DNA of 5,630 nt from a bacterium (GCA_009921985.1 RFWS01000072.1:1-5630), one strand, 5' to 3'; positions 1-5,630 are shown, counted from the first letter of the stretch. Notes: generated by a model from the sequence alone, not told the origin. Translations and numbers: made by a program.

Positions 1-1383
1 TCGGGAGTTTCCTTCCGACGCCAAATCACCACCGCCCAACAGTTTGGCACCTTGGTGGTATCGGCCCGGTTCAACGTCGATAACACCAAGGGTTTCTGTG
101 GGTTTAACCTCAAATCCACGGCAGGTAGCGGCTCTGGCGGGTTCGGTTCCGGCGAATTGGTCTCTTTTGGCACGTCGCCCAGTGCGGGCAATAACGGCAT
201 TTTGGTGACGGACGCCAGTGGTCAGCGCGTGCTGGATTTGGGGGCTCCGGTGACCAACACCATCCTCGACTTCCAGGTGGACTTCGACGCCCTCAACCGC
301 AGGTATGTGATCGGAGCCAAGTTCCGTACCAACTCAAGCTTCACAAAACTGGGCGGAACAATGAGTGGCACGGGCACCAACGTCACCCATATTGGTTTTG
401 CCAACTGGAACACCGGGAACGGTCAGGATCTTCTCTTTGATAGTTTGGAGGTACGTGGTTCCTCGCCGATGGGAATCGGGACCAGTCCTGTCACGGTCAG
501 CAACGGCCTTTCTGGACTCGCTAACAACACCGTCTACAACTACCGGGTGGCGGCGGCGAATCTGGATGGGGGAACCAGCTATGGGGTGAACACTGCTTTC
601 TACACTGGCACAGATTTGGCCATTACCAGCTCCGTGACGGGTTCCCCATGGATCCGCGGGGCGGCCGGGCAGATCACCCTGACCATCAGCAACGCTGGCT
701 CCGCGGCCTCCAGCGGTGCGTTGACCGTGACGGCCAATCTTCCGGCTGGTTTGACCGCCACCAGCATGTCGGGCATCGGCTGGACGACCAACTCCAGCGC
801 CACCAATTGCACCCGGTCAGACAGTCTGGGTTCCAGTTCCAATTATCCGGTCATTACCTTGAATGTGGCCGTGGCCACCAACGCGGCGCCGACCCTGCAA
901 CCCACTTTCACAATCAGCGGGGGAGGAGACGGTTTTGCCAGCAACAATACCGTGACAAGCACGATTACCACGATTTCCCCGGTCGACAGCTGGCGAACGC
1001 AGTATTTTGGATCGGCGAACAACAGCGGTATCGGCGCCGATACCAACGCGCCGGCTGGGGACGGCATCGCGAATCTGGTGAAGTATGCCTTGGGCATGAA
1101 TCCAACCGTGCCAGCGACCAACGGCCTGCCGGAGATGAAGATGACAAACAACAAGCTGTCCCTGACCTTCAACCGGCAAAAGAGCGCGACGGATGTTGTT
1201 TATGAGGTGCAGGCGGCGGGAGATCTGTTTGGGTTTAGTAATAACCCAACCGTGCTGTGGTCGAGCGCCTCCAACGCCTATGGTGGGGGGACCAACCCGT
1301 CCCAGAGCGTGACGGTGCAGGACACTGTGGGCACGGGATCGACCAACCGGCGATTCATGCGGTTGCAGATTACCCGGCCTTAA
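1..1383 (+). CDS. Large secreted/surface beta-sandwich protein, 3' part (5' end outside window)
   Basis: The frame is open from base 1 to the TAA at 1381-1383, giving 460 residues with no start or signal peptide in view. I treat it as the C-terminal part of a longer gene, not one starting at the internal TTG at 52. Residues about 1-155 are Gly/Ser/Asn-rich beta-strand sequence that could be a LamG-like (concanavalin-type) fold. Residues about 160-203 match the end of a fibronectin type III domain (GLANNTVYNYRVAAANLDGG). Residues about 205-326 match DUF11-type repeats (DLAITSSVTG, then LTVTANLPAGLTATSMSG). Residues about 328-460 form a module common at the C-terminus of secreted Verrucomicrobiota proteins: W331 and YFG, an acidic segment around D354, YALGMNP, then strands ending RRFMRLQITRP. 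No LPXTG or PEP-CTERM signal is visible. The role is probably extracellular, adhesive or polymer-binding; no catalytic residues are recognisable. Confidence 0.85.
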   Translation, partial: SGVSFRRQITTAQQFGTLVVSARFNVDNTKGFCGFNLKSTAGSGSGGFGSGELVSFGTSPSAGNNGILVTDASGQRVLDLGAPVTNTILDFQVDFDALNRRYVIGAKFRTNSSFTKLGGTMSGTGTNVTHIGFANWNTGNGQDLLFDSLEVRGSSPMGIGTSPVTVSNGLSGLANNTVYNYRVAAANLDGGTSYGVNTAFYTGTDLAITSSVTGSPWIRGAAGQITLTISNAGSAASSGALTVTANLPAGLTATSMSGIGWTTNSSATNCTRSDSLGSSSNYPVITLNVAVATNAAPTLQPTFTISGGGDGFASNNTVTSTITTISPVDSWRTQYFGSANNSGIGADTNAPAGDGIANLVKYALGMNPTVPATNGLPEMKMTNNKLSLTFNRQKSATDVVYEVQAAGDLFGFSNNPTVLWSSASNAYGGGTNPSQSVTVQDTVGTGSTNRRFMRLQITRP

Positions 1384-1434
1384 ACCGCATCCTTGTTTCC
1401 AGTCTCTTTTCCTTCGATCCTAGGTGCATATGGC

Positions 1435-1440
1435 AGGAGG
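1435..1440 (+). promoter_or_regulatory. Shine-Dalgarno site deciding the start of the DedA-family gene
   Basis: A perfect AGGAGG lies 10 bases before an in-frame TTG at 1451. The upstream in-frame starts, GTG 1424 and ATG 1430, would place this site inside the coding sequence and have no comparable site of their own. The downstream DUF420 gene in this window has the same AGGAGG with the same 10-base spacing, which supports the choice. Confidence 0.6.
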
Positions 1441-1450
1441 AAATCACAGC

Positions 1451-2263
1451 TTGGCTAAGCTTGCGGCCTTGGTGGCTGGGGGGGTCCTTTTGCTGACGGG
1501 GTTTTTGGGTTGGAAGGGACTGCTCCCTGCGAATGTGATTTTAAGCTTGGTGGTTCTGGCGGTGGGGGGATTCGTGGTTGTCGCCATGAAGGATCGTTGG
1601 AAACGGATTCGTTGGGGAAAAGGGGAGATTGAACTGAAAGGCAAAAAGAGCCCGCTCGAAAACCCTCAAGGCCACACCAATCCGATCCGGAAAATGTATG
1701 CCTGGACCCTGCACTGGGCCGGCACTCCCTACGCCTTGCCGGCCTTGGTCATCATCTCCTTTTTGGAGTCGTCGATCTTTCCGATTCCGCCTGATGTTTT
1801 GTTGATTCCGATGGTTTTGGCTCATCCCAAGAAGGCTTGGACTTACGCCCTGGCCTGTACGGGAGCCTCTGTCGTCGGGGGGTGGGCGGGGTACGGCATC
1901 GGGCATTTTCTGTACGACACCGTGGGGGCTCCCGTGATCGCTTTTTATCACCTGCAGGCCCAGTTTGAGACTTTCCGGAGTATCTTTAACACCTATGGGG
2001 CTTGGATCGTCTTGGTGAAGGGAATGACGCCGGTGCCCTATAAGCTGATTACGATCACGGCCGGGGCCACCGGGATGAATTTACTGCAATTTTCCATCGC
2101 CTCGTTTGTCTCCCGCGCTATGAGGTTTGTTTTGGAGGCAGAACTCTTGCGGCGTTTTGGGCCGTCCATCCGTCCCAAGATTGACCGCTATCTCGAAGCC
2201 ATTCTGGGTGTTCTCCTGGTGCTTTTGGTGGGCGGATTTGTGCTTTTGAAACTCCTCAAATAA
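1451..2263 (+). CDS. DedA/SNARE-associated (VTT domain) membrane protein, YqaA-like, with N-terminal two-helix extension
   Basis: This integral inner-membrane protein is 270 residues long from the TTG at 1451; ATG 1430 or GTG 1424 would add 7 or 9 residues. Residues about 82-246 form a YqaA-type DedA core. It contains the signature FLESSIFPIPPDVLLIPM (104-121), a glycine-rich GYGIG (147-151), KGMTPVPYK (190-198) and SFVSRAMRF (218-226). DedA proteins are linked to lipid (undecaprenyl phosphate or phospholipid) translocation and proton-dependent envelope homeostasis; YqaA-type members are poorly characterised, so the exact substrate is unknown. Ahead of the core are two further hydrophobic segments (about 4-24 and 28-46) and a basic linker (47-81), which are not part of the usual compact YqaA protein. 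A last hydrophobic helix (about 246-267) ends the protein. It lies 67 bases after the preceding gene and is closed by a strong terminator at 2351, so it looks like the last gene of its transcript. Confidence 0.92.
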   Translation: MAKLAALVAGGVLLLTGFLGWKGLLPANVILSLVVLAVGGFVVVAMKDRWKRIRWGKGEIELKGKKSPLENPQGHTNPIRKMYAWTLHWAGTPYALPALVIISFLESSIFPIPPDVLLIPMVLAHPKKAWTYALACTGASVVGGWAGYGIGHFLYDTVGAPVIAFYHLQAQFETFRSIFNTYGAWIVLVKGMTPVPYKLITITAGATGMNLLQFSIASFVSRAMRFVLEAELLRRFGPSIRPKIDRYLEAILGVLLVLLVGGFVLLKLLK

Positions 2264-2350
2264 ATCGTCTAAGCCTGAAAATAGTTTGAACGTTTTGGCG
2301 CCTCGCCTGTCTATTCCATTAGTTTTCAGTCGTATCTCCTAGTGTTTGGC
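2264..2350. other. Untranslated region between DedA-family gene and terminator, possible folded RNA
   Basis: No ORF is supported here. CTGAAAA (2275-2281) is complementary to TTTTCAG (2323-2329), and a small inner hairpin GGCG/CGCC (2297-2300 with 2304-2307) sits between them. This may be just the 3' UTR of the DedA-family gene, or a small RNA ending at the terminator. Pairing is modest and there is no family match I recognise. Confidence 0.25.
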
Positions 2351-2384
2351 AAAAAGCGCGGATAAAACCGCGCTTTTTGTTTTT
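2351..2384 (+). terminator. Rho-independent terminator after the DedA-family gene
   Basis: A perfect 11-base-pair stem (AAAAAGCGCGG at 2351-2361 with CCGCGCTTTTT at 2368-2378) closes a 6-base ATAAAA loop. It is followed by GTTTTT, giving a T-rich tail of TTTTTGTTTTT (2374-2384). It lies 87 bases past the stop of the DedA-family gene, with no opposing gene nearby. The five A's on the 5' side would also give a U-tract on the other strand, so it could stop transcription in both directions. Confidence 0.88.
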
Positions 2385-2491
2385 CTTAATCATTTCCCAT
2401 TATGGATTTACGTTTCAGGCCCAGTTAAATAAGCGTAAAAACTTAAATATTGTCTTTTTGGTCGGCTTAAATCATTGTTTCAGACCACTCT
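2385..2491. promoter_or_regulatory. AT-rich intergenic stretch, likely promoter/operator region of the small downstream gene
   Basis: This stretch is clearly richer in A and T than the coding DNA around it. It lies between a strong terminator and the next ORF, so a promoter is expected here. TTAAAT occurs three times (2425-2430, 2443-2448, 2467-2472). The last two belong to a longer imperfect direct repeat, CTTAAATATTGT (2442-2453) and CTTAAATCATTGT (2466-2478), 24 bases apart. No well-spaced -35/-10 pair of sigma-70 type stands out, so the exact promoter is not called. Confidence 0.4.
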
Positions 2492-2860
2492 ATGATTTCG
2501 CGCGCTTATCATCATCATCCCGGGGTTCATGCCAGTAGGTTGGCGGAGGACTTGCAGAGGGAGATCTGGGGTTTTGCCCAAGCCGTCATCGATGCAGAGG
2601 GGAATCAATGTGCCACCAACCGCATGACCTATTGGAAGAGTCGTTTGGCGATTGCCATTGAGCATGCCAAATCCCGGGGAATGGCACCGGAGGAGTTGGC
2701 CCACCAATCGGAACTCAGTCTCAACCGGGCCCAAGGAAGTCGCCATCCCACCAGCCAATCGCTTTTTCAGATTGAGACCTATCTCCGGCAACAAGGTGTG
2801 CCTGCCAGATTGCAGGCTGGTCTGAATACTCCGGTCTACTTTTCCACACGCCGAAGCTGA
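2492..2860 (+). CDS. Small unrecognised protein with a possible shortened Xre-like helix-turn-helix
   Basis: The ATG at 2492 opens 122 codons to the TGA at 2858-2860. I do not recognise the protein. It has no signal peptide or membrane segment, so it is probably cytoplasmic. Residues 14-36 and 47-62 look like amphipathic helices. Residues about 62-104 resemble a Xre-type HTH: GMAPEELAHQSELS (63-76) matches the usual first part of the motif, and GSRHPTSQSLFQIETYL (82-98) the usual turn plus last helix. About four to six residues of the expected recognition-helix region seem to be missing between them. A histidine run (H7-H9) lies near the N-terminus. No Shine-Dalgarno site precedes the ATG. 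The + strand reading is preferred over an overlapping - strand ORF because its helices and composition look protein-like. It follows the terminator and precedes the oxidase-assembly cluster by 84 bases, so it may be the first gene of that transcript or stand alone. Confidence 0.55.
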   Translation: MISRAYHHHPGVHASRLAEDLQREIWGFAQAVIDAEGNQCATNRMTYWKSRLAIAIEHAKSRGMAPEELAHQSELSLNRAQGSRHPTSQSLFQIETYLRQQGVPARLQAGLNTPVYFSTRRS

Positions 2861-2944
2861 AATCCGGTTTTTTCCCGATTCGTTGGTCGGGTCGCATTTC
2901 CGATGGCTTGACCCTTGGGAATCTTTTCCTCAAATTGCTTCCTC
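2861..2944 (+). promoter_or_regulatory. Gap before the ABC-Sco-DUF420 cluster, weak candidate promoter
   Basis: The gap is 84 bases with no convincing terminator. TTGACC (2908-2913, five of six to TTGACA) is followed after 16 bases by TCAAAT (2930-2935, four of six to TATAAT). A transcript from here would start about 2942, almost at the ATG at 2945, so it would have nearly no leader. The bases before that ATG are pyrimidine-rich and lack a Shine-Dalgarno site. The promoter is a guess from hexamer similarity only. Confidence 0.25.
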
Positions 2945-3898
2945 ATGGCTGAGTCATCCCTATGGGCGGTTGAAGCGGAGGGGGTTGGATATTCCTACGG
3001 ACGGAAGCGTGTTCTCGAAAATATCAGCCTCCGGGTCGAAGAGGGCGGCATGTTCTGCATCCTGGGGCCGAACGGCAGCGGAAAAACCACCCTCTTCAAA
3101 ATCCTTTCCACCATCTTTGCCCTCCAGGAGGGTGAGGTGTCGGTGGCCGGGCGAAGTCTTCGTCAGTTCCCCACTCCGGTGCGCAAAAAAATTGGTGTCC
3201 TTTTCCAGAATCCGGCCGTGGACATGAAGCTGACCGTGCGCGAGAACCTCCGTTTTCATGGGAATCTGTACGGATTGGATACCCACGATCTGGAAAAACG
3301 GATCAACAAGAGCCTCGAGGCTCTCGGGGTCGAGGACCGGGGAGGCGAGTTGGTGGAAAATCTTTCGGGGGGTCTTCGCCGACGGGTGGAGATTGCCAAA
3401 GTTCTTCTGACTCGTCCCAGCATTCTGCTCCTCGACGAGCCGACCACGGGGCTGGACCCGGCCATCCGCTCGGAATTATGGAGCATCATCTCCGGCATCC
3501 GCAACACCCGCAAACTCAGCGTGCTTTTCACCACCCACCTCCTGGAGGAGGCCGAACCGGCTGATGAAATCCTCCTGCTGGATCAAGGGCGCTCCGTGGC
3601 CTCCGGTAAAGTCGCTGATCTCCGCTCCTCCCTGGGTAAGGAATATGTCCGGTTGGGAACCTACCAACCCAAGAAGTTGGCCGCCCGTATCCGCAAAGAA
3701 GGGGAGATTGAGGTCACCGCCGAGCCTGCCTCGGTCAAAGTGGTGCCGGTTCGCGGTTTGGCCGCGCCCTTGGCCATCAAGCTCTGGCGCCAATACAACA
3801 AGGAAGTTACCTCCGTCACCCTTTGCCGACCGACGCTGGAAGATCTCTTCCTGCAAAAAACCGGACGTCATTGGTCCTCCACCCCCGGGGAATTCTGA
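2945..3898 (+). CDS. ABC transporter ATP-binding protein (CcmA/DrrA/NosF-type)
   Basis: This is the cytoplasmic ATPase of an ABC-2 type exporter, 317 residues from ATG 2945. A TTG at 2915 would add 10 residues, but the family's conserved start, a beta-strand ending in the aromatic Y16/Y18, fits the ATG. All nucleotide-binding motifs are intact: Walker A GPNGSGKTT (41-49), Q-loop Q88, signature LSGGL (140-144), Walker B LLLDE (161-165), D-loop GLDP (169-172) and switch H198. Residues about 218-317 form the C-terminal accessory domain seen in this subfamily, with the typical PTLEDLFLQKTG near the end. The permease gene begins 3 bases after the stop and Sco1 and DUF420 genes follow, so a part in cytochrome oxidase assembly is likely. 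The substrate is unknown; copper, heme, lipid or a peptide are all possible. Confidence 0.96.
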   Translation: MAESSLWAVEAEGVGYSYGRKRVLENISLRVEEGGMFCILGPNGSGKTTLFKILSTIFALQEGEVSVAGRSLRQFPTPVRKKIGVLFQNPAVDMKLTVRENLRFHGNLYGLDTHDLEKRINKSLEALGVEDRGGELVENLSGGLRRRVEIAKVLLTRPSILLLDEPTTGLDPAIRSELWSIISGIRNTRKLSVLFTTHLLEEAEPADEILLLDQGRSVASGKVADLRSSLGKEYVRLGTYQPKKLAARIRKEGEIEVTAEPASVKVVPVRGLAAPLAIKLWRQYNKEVTSVTLCRPTLEDLFLQKTGRHWSSTPGEF

Positions 3899-3901
3899 TT
3901 T

Positions 3902-4666
3902 ATGATGCAAGCCTCCTTCAGTCTCGCTCTCCGTGAAATCGTTCGTTTCCTCCGTCAAAAAAATCGTGTGATCGGAGCCTTGGCCACGCCGGTTCTTTTC
4001 TGGTTCCTACTCGGTTCCGGGGTCGGACGTTCTCTGGTCACCCCGGGCTTCCGCGGCCGGCTCGACTATCTGACCTATTTCTTCCCGGGCATTATCCTTC
4101 TGATCGTTCTTTTCACCGCCATTTTTTCCACGGTCTCCATTATTGAGGATCGCCGGGAGGGATTTTTGCAGGGGGTTCTGGTGGCTCCGGCCGGGCGTTC
4201 GGCAATTCTTTTCGGCAAAATCATGGGGGGCACACTTCTGGCGGTCTTTCAGGCCTTGGTGGTCATGCTGCTGGCTCCTTACTCCGATCATCATCCCGAT
4301 GCCCGGGTTCTTTTCCATCTGATCGCCATGACATCCCTTCTGGCCGTGGGGCTGACCGCGTTGGGTTTCCTGATCGCATGGCCGATGGATTCGACCCAGG
4401 GCTTTCACGCGCTGATCAATCTCTTCTTTGTGCCTCTCTGGTTCCTGAGCGGCGCCCTTTTTCCCGCCGGCGGAGCCGCGGAGTGGGTTCGTACCCTCAT
4501 GCGATTCAACCCGCTGAGCTACGGGCATGAGGCCTTACAGGGGTTGCTGGCCACCAAGCAGGGACAACCTCTGCCCATCGATCTTTCCCAGGATTATTCC
4601 ATCATTTGCGCGACCACCCTTTTGCTCGTAATGGCCTGCGCCTTCCAGGTCAGCCGCCGTTCGTGA
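3902..4666 (+). CDS. ABC-2 type transporter permease
   Basis: This membrane-spanning partner of the preceding ATPase is 254 residues long. Hydrophobic segments lie at about 25-42, 58-80, 103-125, 137-160, 168-188 and 230-248, which is the six-helix layout of ABC-2 permeases. EDRREGFLQGVLVAP (82-96) is the conserved cytoplasmic loop after helix 2 that contacts the ATPase, and FNPLSYGHEALQG (202-214) is the family's motif before the last helix. Two ATGs are in tandem (3902 and 3905); either could start it. The gap from the ATPase stop is 3 bases, and the stop TGA overlaps the GTG of the Sco gene. It resembles NosY/DrrB/CcmB-like exporters in build, but the sequence does not tell which substrate it moves. 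Confidence 0.95.
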   Translation: MMQASFSLALREIVRFLRQKNRVIGALATPVLFWFLLGSGVGRSLVTPGFRGRLDYLTYFFPGIILLIVLFTAIFSTVSIIEDRREGFLQGVLVAPAGRSAILFGKIMGGTLLAVFQALVVMLLAPYSDHHPDARVLFHLIAMTSLLAVGLTALGFLIAWPMDSTQGFHALINLFFVPLWFLSGALFPAGGAAEWVRTLMRFNPLSYGHEALQGLLATKQGQPLPIDLSQDYSIICATTLLLVMACAFQVSRRS

Positions 4667-5343
4667 CCCCCCCGGCCCCGGAACGTCCGGGTCCCCGCCC
4701 TGCCAACAAAAAACTGACCGTGGTGGTTTGGGCCTTGCTGGTGGCCGGATTGGCCCTGGTGATCGCGGTGGGAATCAGGGAAATCTGGATCTCCGCGGAG
4801 CGAAAAAATTTTCGCCACCTACCCACCCTGGCCCAAGTGCCCGACTTTCGATTTATCGAACGCGACGGGCAACCACGGGCCTTGCGGGATCTTGCCGGCA
4901 GGGTTTGGGTGGCCAATTTCTTCTTTTCCAGCTGTCCCGGACCCTGTCCCGCCTTGACCAGCCAGATGGGTGAAATTTCGCGGGCGGTTGCCCGTACCAA
5001 GGGGGAGGTGAAGGTCGTCTCGATTACAGTGGATCCGGAAACGGACACGCCGGAGCGGCTCCGGGTCTACGCCGACAAGTACGGAGCGGGAATAAACTGG
5101 TGGTTTTTGACCGGGTCGCTTGAGGAGACGTTTCGCTTGGCTAGGGAGGGATTCAAACTGGCCTTAGAGGCGAATCCCCCGGACACCGCACCCCGGGACG
5201 GCAAAATGCTGCACAGCACAAAAATTGCGCTGGTGGACGGCCAGGGCCGGATCCGGGGTTACTACAACGGCACGGATGCCGATCTGTTGGCGCGGATTCT
5301 TCCGGACATCGGGGATCTTTTGCAGGAGGAGAAAAAACCATGA
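4663..5343 (+). CDS. Sco1/SenC family copper chaperone for cytochrome c oxidase CuA assembly
   Basis: The protein is membrane-anchored with a thioredoxin-like domain facing outside the cytoplasm, and is 226 residues from GTG 4663. This start overlaps the permease stop as GTGA, the usual sign of translational coupling. An in-frame TTG at 4606 would extend the protein deep into the permease gene and put an unlikely charged stretch ahead of the anchor. Residues 18-38 form a single hydrophobic anchor after a short Pro/Arg-rich tail. The thioredoxin-like domain runs about 55-222. The metal/thiol site is CxxxC, C91 and C95 in SSCPGPCP, with the partner histidine H184 in MLHSTK. DPETDTP (124-130) is another conserved Sco segment. 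All copper-binding residues are present, so the protein should be active in CuA delivery or reduction. The DUF420 gene overlaps its stop as ATGA. Confidence 0.96.
   Translation: MTPPAPERPGPRPANKKLTVVVWALLVAGLALVIAVGIREIWISAERKNFRHLPTLAQVPDFRFIERDGQPRALRDLAGRVWVANFFFSSCPGPCPALTSQMGEISRAVARTKGEVKVVSITVDPETDTPERLRVYADKYGAGINWWFLTGSLEETFRLAREGFKLALEANPPDTAPRDGKMLHSTKIALVDGQGRIRGYYNGTDADLLARILPDIGDLLQEEKKP
5324..5329 (+). promoter_or_regulatory. Shine-Dalgarno site of the DUF420 gene
   Basis: AGGAGG, continuing as AGGAGGAG, lies inside the end of the Sco coding sequence, 10 bases before ATG 5340. It supports that start over the ATG seven codons later (5361), and lets the gene be translated independently of, or in addition to, coupling with Sco. 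Confidence 0.75.
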
Positions 5344-5630
5344 CCTATCAGGATTTACCCATGCTGAATGCCATTTTGAACAGCCTGACGGCGTTTCTCC
5401 TTTTGGCGGGTTGGATCCAGATCAGACGCGGCAACAAGGAGGCTCACCGCAAGATCATGGTCACCGCTTTCCTGACTTCGACGATCTTTTTGGCCTGCTA
5501 CCTCCTGCATAAATTCACCGTGGGGCCGAAGCTGTTTCCCATGCAGGGATGGCCCCGGTTGATTTATATGCTGATTCTGATTCCCCATACCATTCTCGCG
5601 GTGGTGAATCTGCCCTTCATTCTGGCGGCG
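5340..5630 (+). CDS. DUF420 (YozB/CtaM-like) membrane protein, partial, cut by right edge
   Basis: 97 codons are visible from ATG 5340 and the frame is still open at the window end. Three hydrophobic segments are seen (about 9-27, 39-57 and 73-97). The family's conserved histidines are present at H36 (in EAHRKIM), H57 (in CYLLHKF) and H83 (in LIPHTILA), all near membrane boundaries and suited to binding heme or metal. DUF420 proteins are usually around 130-180 residues with four or more helices, so a third or more is missing. Firmicute relatives are needed for aa3-type oxidase function, and the family is often next to sco and cta genes. The ATGA overlap with the Sco gene shows that it belongs to the same operon. 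The likely role is in assembly of a heme-copper oxidase; the mechanism is unknown. Confidence 0.93.
   Translation, partial: MTYQDLPMLNAILNSLTAFLLLAGWIQIRRGNKEAHRKIMVTAFLTSTIFLACYLLHKFTVGPKLFPMQGWPRLIYMLILIPHTILAVVNLPFILAA

Noticed and set aside
1384..1434. Terminator or promoter between the surface-protein gene and the DedA-family gene
   Set aside because: No stem-loop with a T-tract and no credible promoter hexamers were seen in this short gap.
2450..2478. TTGTCT and CATTGT as a -35/-10 pair for the small gene
   Set aside because: The spacing is right at 17 bases, but the -10 matches the consensus at only three of six positions. In AT-rich DNA this is not better than chance.
2480..2794. 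A 104-codon ORF on the - strand overlapping the small + strand gene
   Set aside because: Its translation lacks recognisable motifs, its codons look like the reverse of a coding frame, and the + strand reading has better helices. All clear neighbours are on the + strand.
2874..2891. CCCGA/TCGGG inverted repeat as a terminator after the small gene
   Set aside because: The stem is only 5 bp with an 8-base loop and no T-tract follows.
2915..2944. TTG start adding 10 residues to the ABC ATPase
   Set aside because: It has no ribosome site, and the ATG at 2945 gives the usual distance to Walker A (about 40 residues).
3256..3958. Long - strand and alternate-frame ORFs within the ABC genes
   Set aside because: They are shadows of the well-supported ABC ATPase and permease frames, with no domain of their own.
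4606..4662. TTG start giving a 245-residue Sco protein
   Set aside because: It would overlap the permease gene by 61 bases. GTG 4663 gives a 4-base coupled overlap and a normal membrane-anchor N-terminus.
1..5630. Mobile element, CRISPR array, tRNA, toxin-antitoxin or defence system
   Set aside because: No transposase or integrase, terminal inverted repeats, regularly spaced repeats, tRNA-like cloverleaf or defence motifs were found on either strand.

Overview
The window reads as a piece of a free-living bacterial chromosome, most likely from the Verrucomicrobiota. The best clue is the first gene. Its product ends in a C-terminal module (a W..QYFG start, a D-rich DGIANLVKYALG segment, an SLTFNR..SATDVVYEVQ strand region and a RRFMRLQITRP end) that I know from large secreted proteins of that phylum. 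The assignment is inference from these protein styles; no rRNA or other marker is present. All recognised genes lie on the + strand.

Layout. (1) Positions 1-1383 hold the 3' part of a gene for a large secreted or surface protein, with a lectin-like region, a partial fibronectin-III-like segment, a DUF11-like beta-sandwich and the verrucomicrobial C-terminal module. (2) A DedA/YqaA-type membrane protein follows, probably starting at a TTG at 1451 behind a strong AGGAGG site, and carrying an extra two-helix N-terminal extension. (3) Positions 2264-2491 are non-coding. They contain a very clear intrinsic terminator (2351-2384) and then an AT-rich stretch with an imperfect direct repeat. (4) A small unrecognised gene (2492-2860) has a region resembling a shortened Xre-type helix-turn-helix. 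(5) From 2945 to the right edge runs a tight cluster: ABC ATPase, ABC-2 permease, a Sco1/SenC copper chaperone and a DUF420 membrane protein cut by the window edge. The junctions are a 3-base gap, a 4-base GTGA overlap and a 4-base ATGA overlap, so the four are almost certainly co-transcribed.

How they work together. Sco1 and DUF420 proteins are both tied to building heme-copper terminal oxidases: Sco1 handles the CuA site, and DUF420 relatives (YozB/CtaM in Firmicutes) are needed for aa3-type oxidase function. Their coupling to a two-gene ABC-2 exporter suggests that the exporter also serves respiratory-complex assembly, by analogy with NosFY or CcmAB. Its substrate cannot be read from the sequence. 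Oxidase subunit genes or other assembly factors probably lie just outside the window. The exporter-Sco-DUF420 unit is the most interesting biology here. I see no mobile element, CRISPR array, tRNA, rRNA or defence system.
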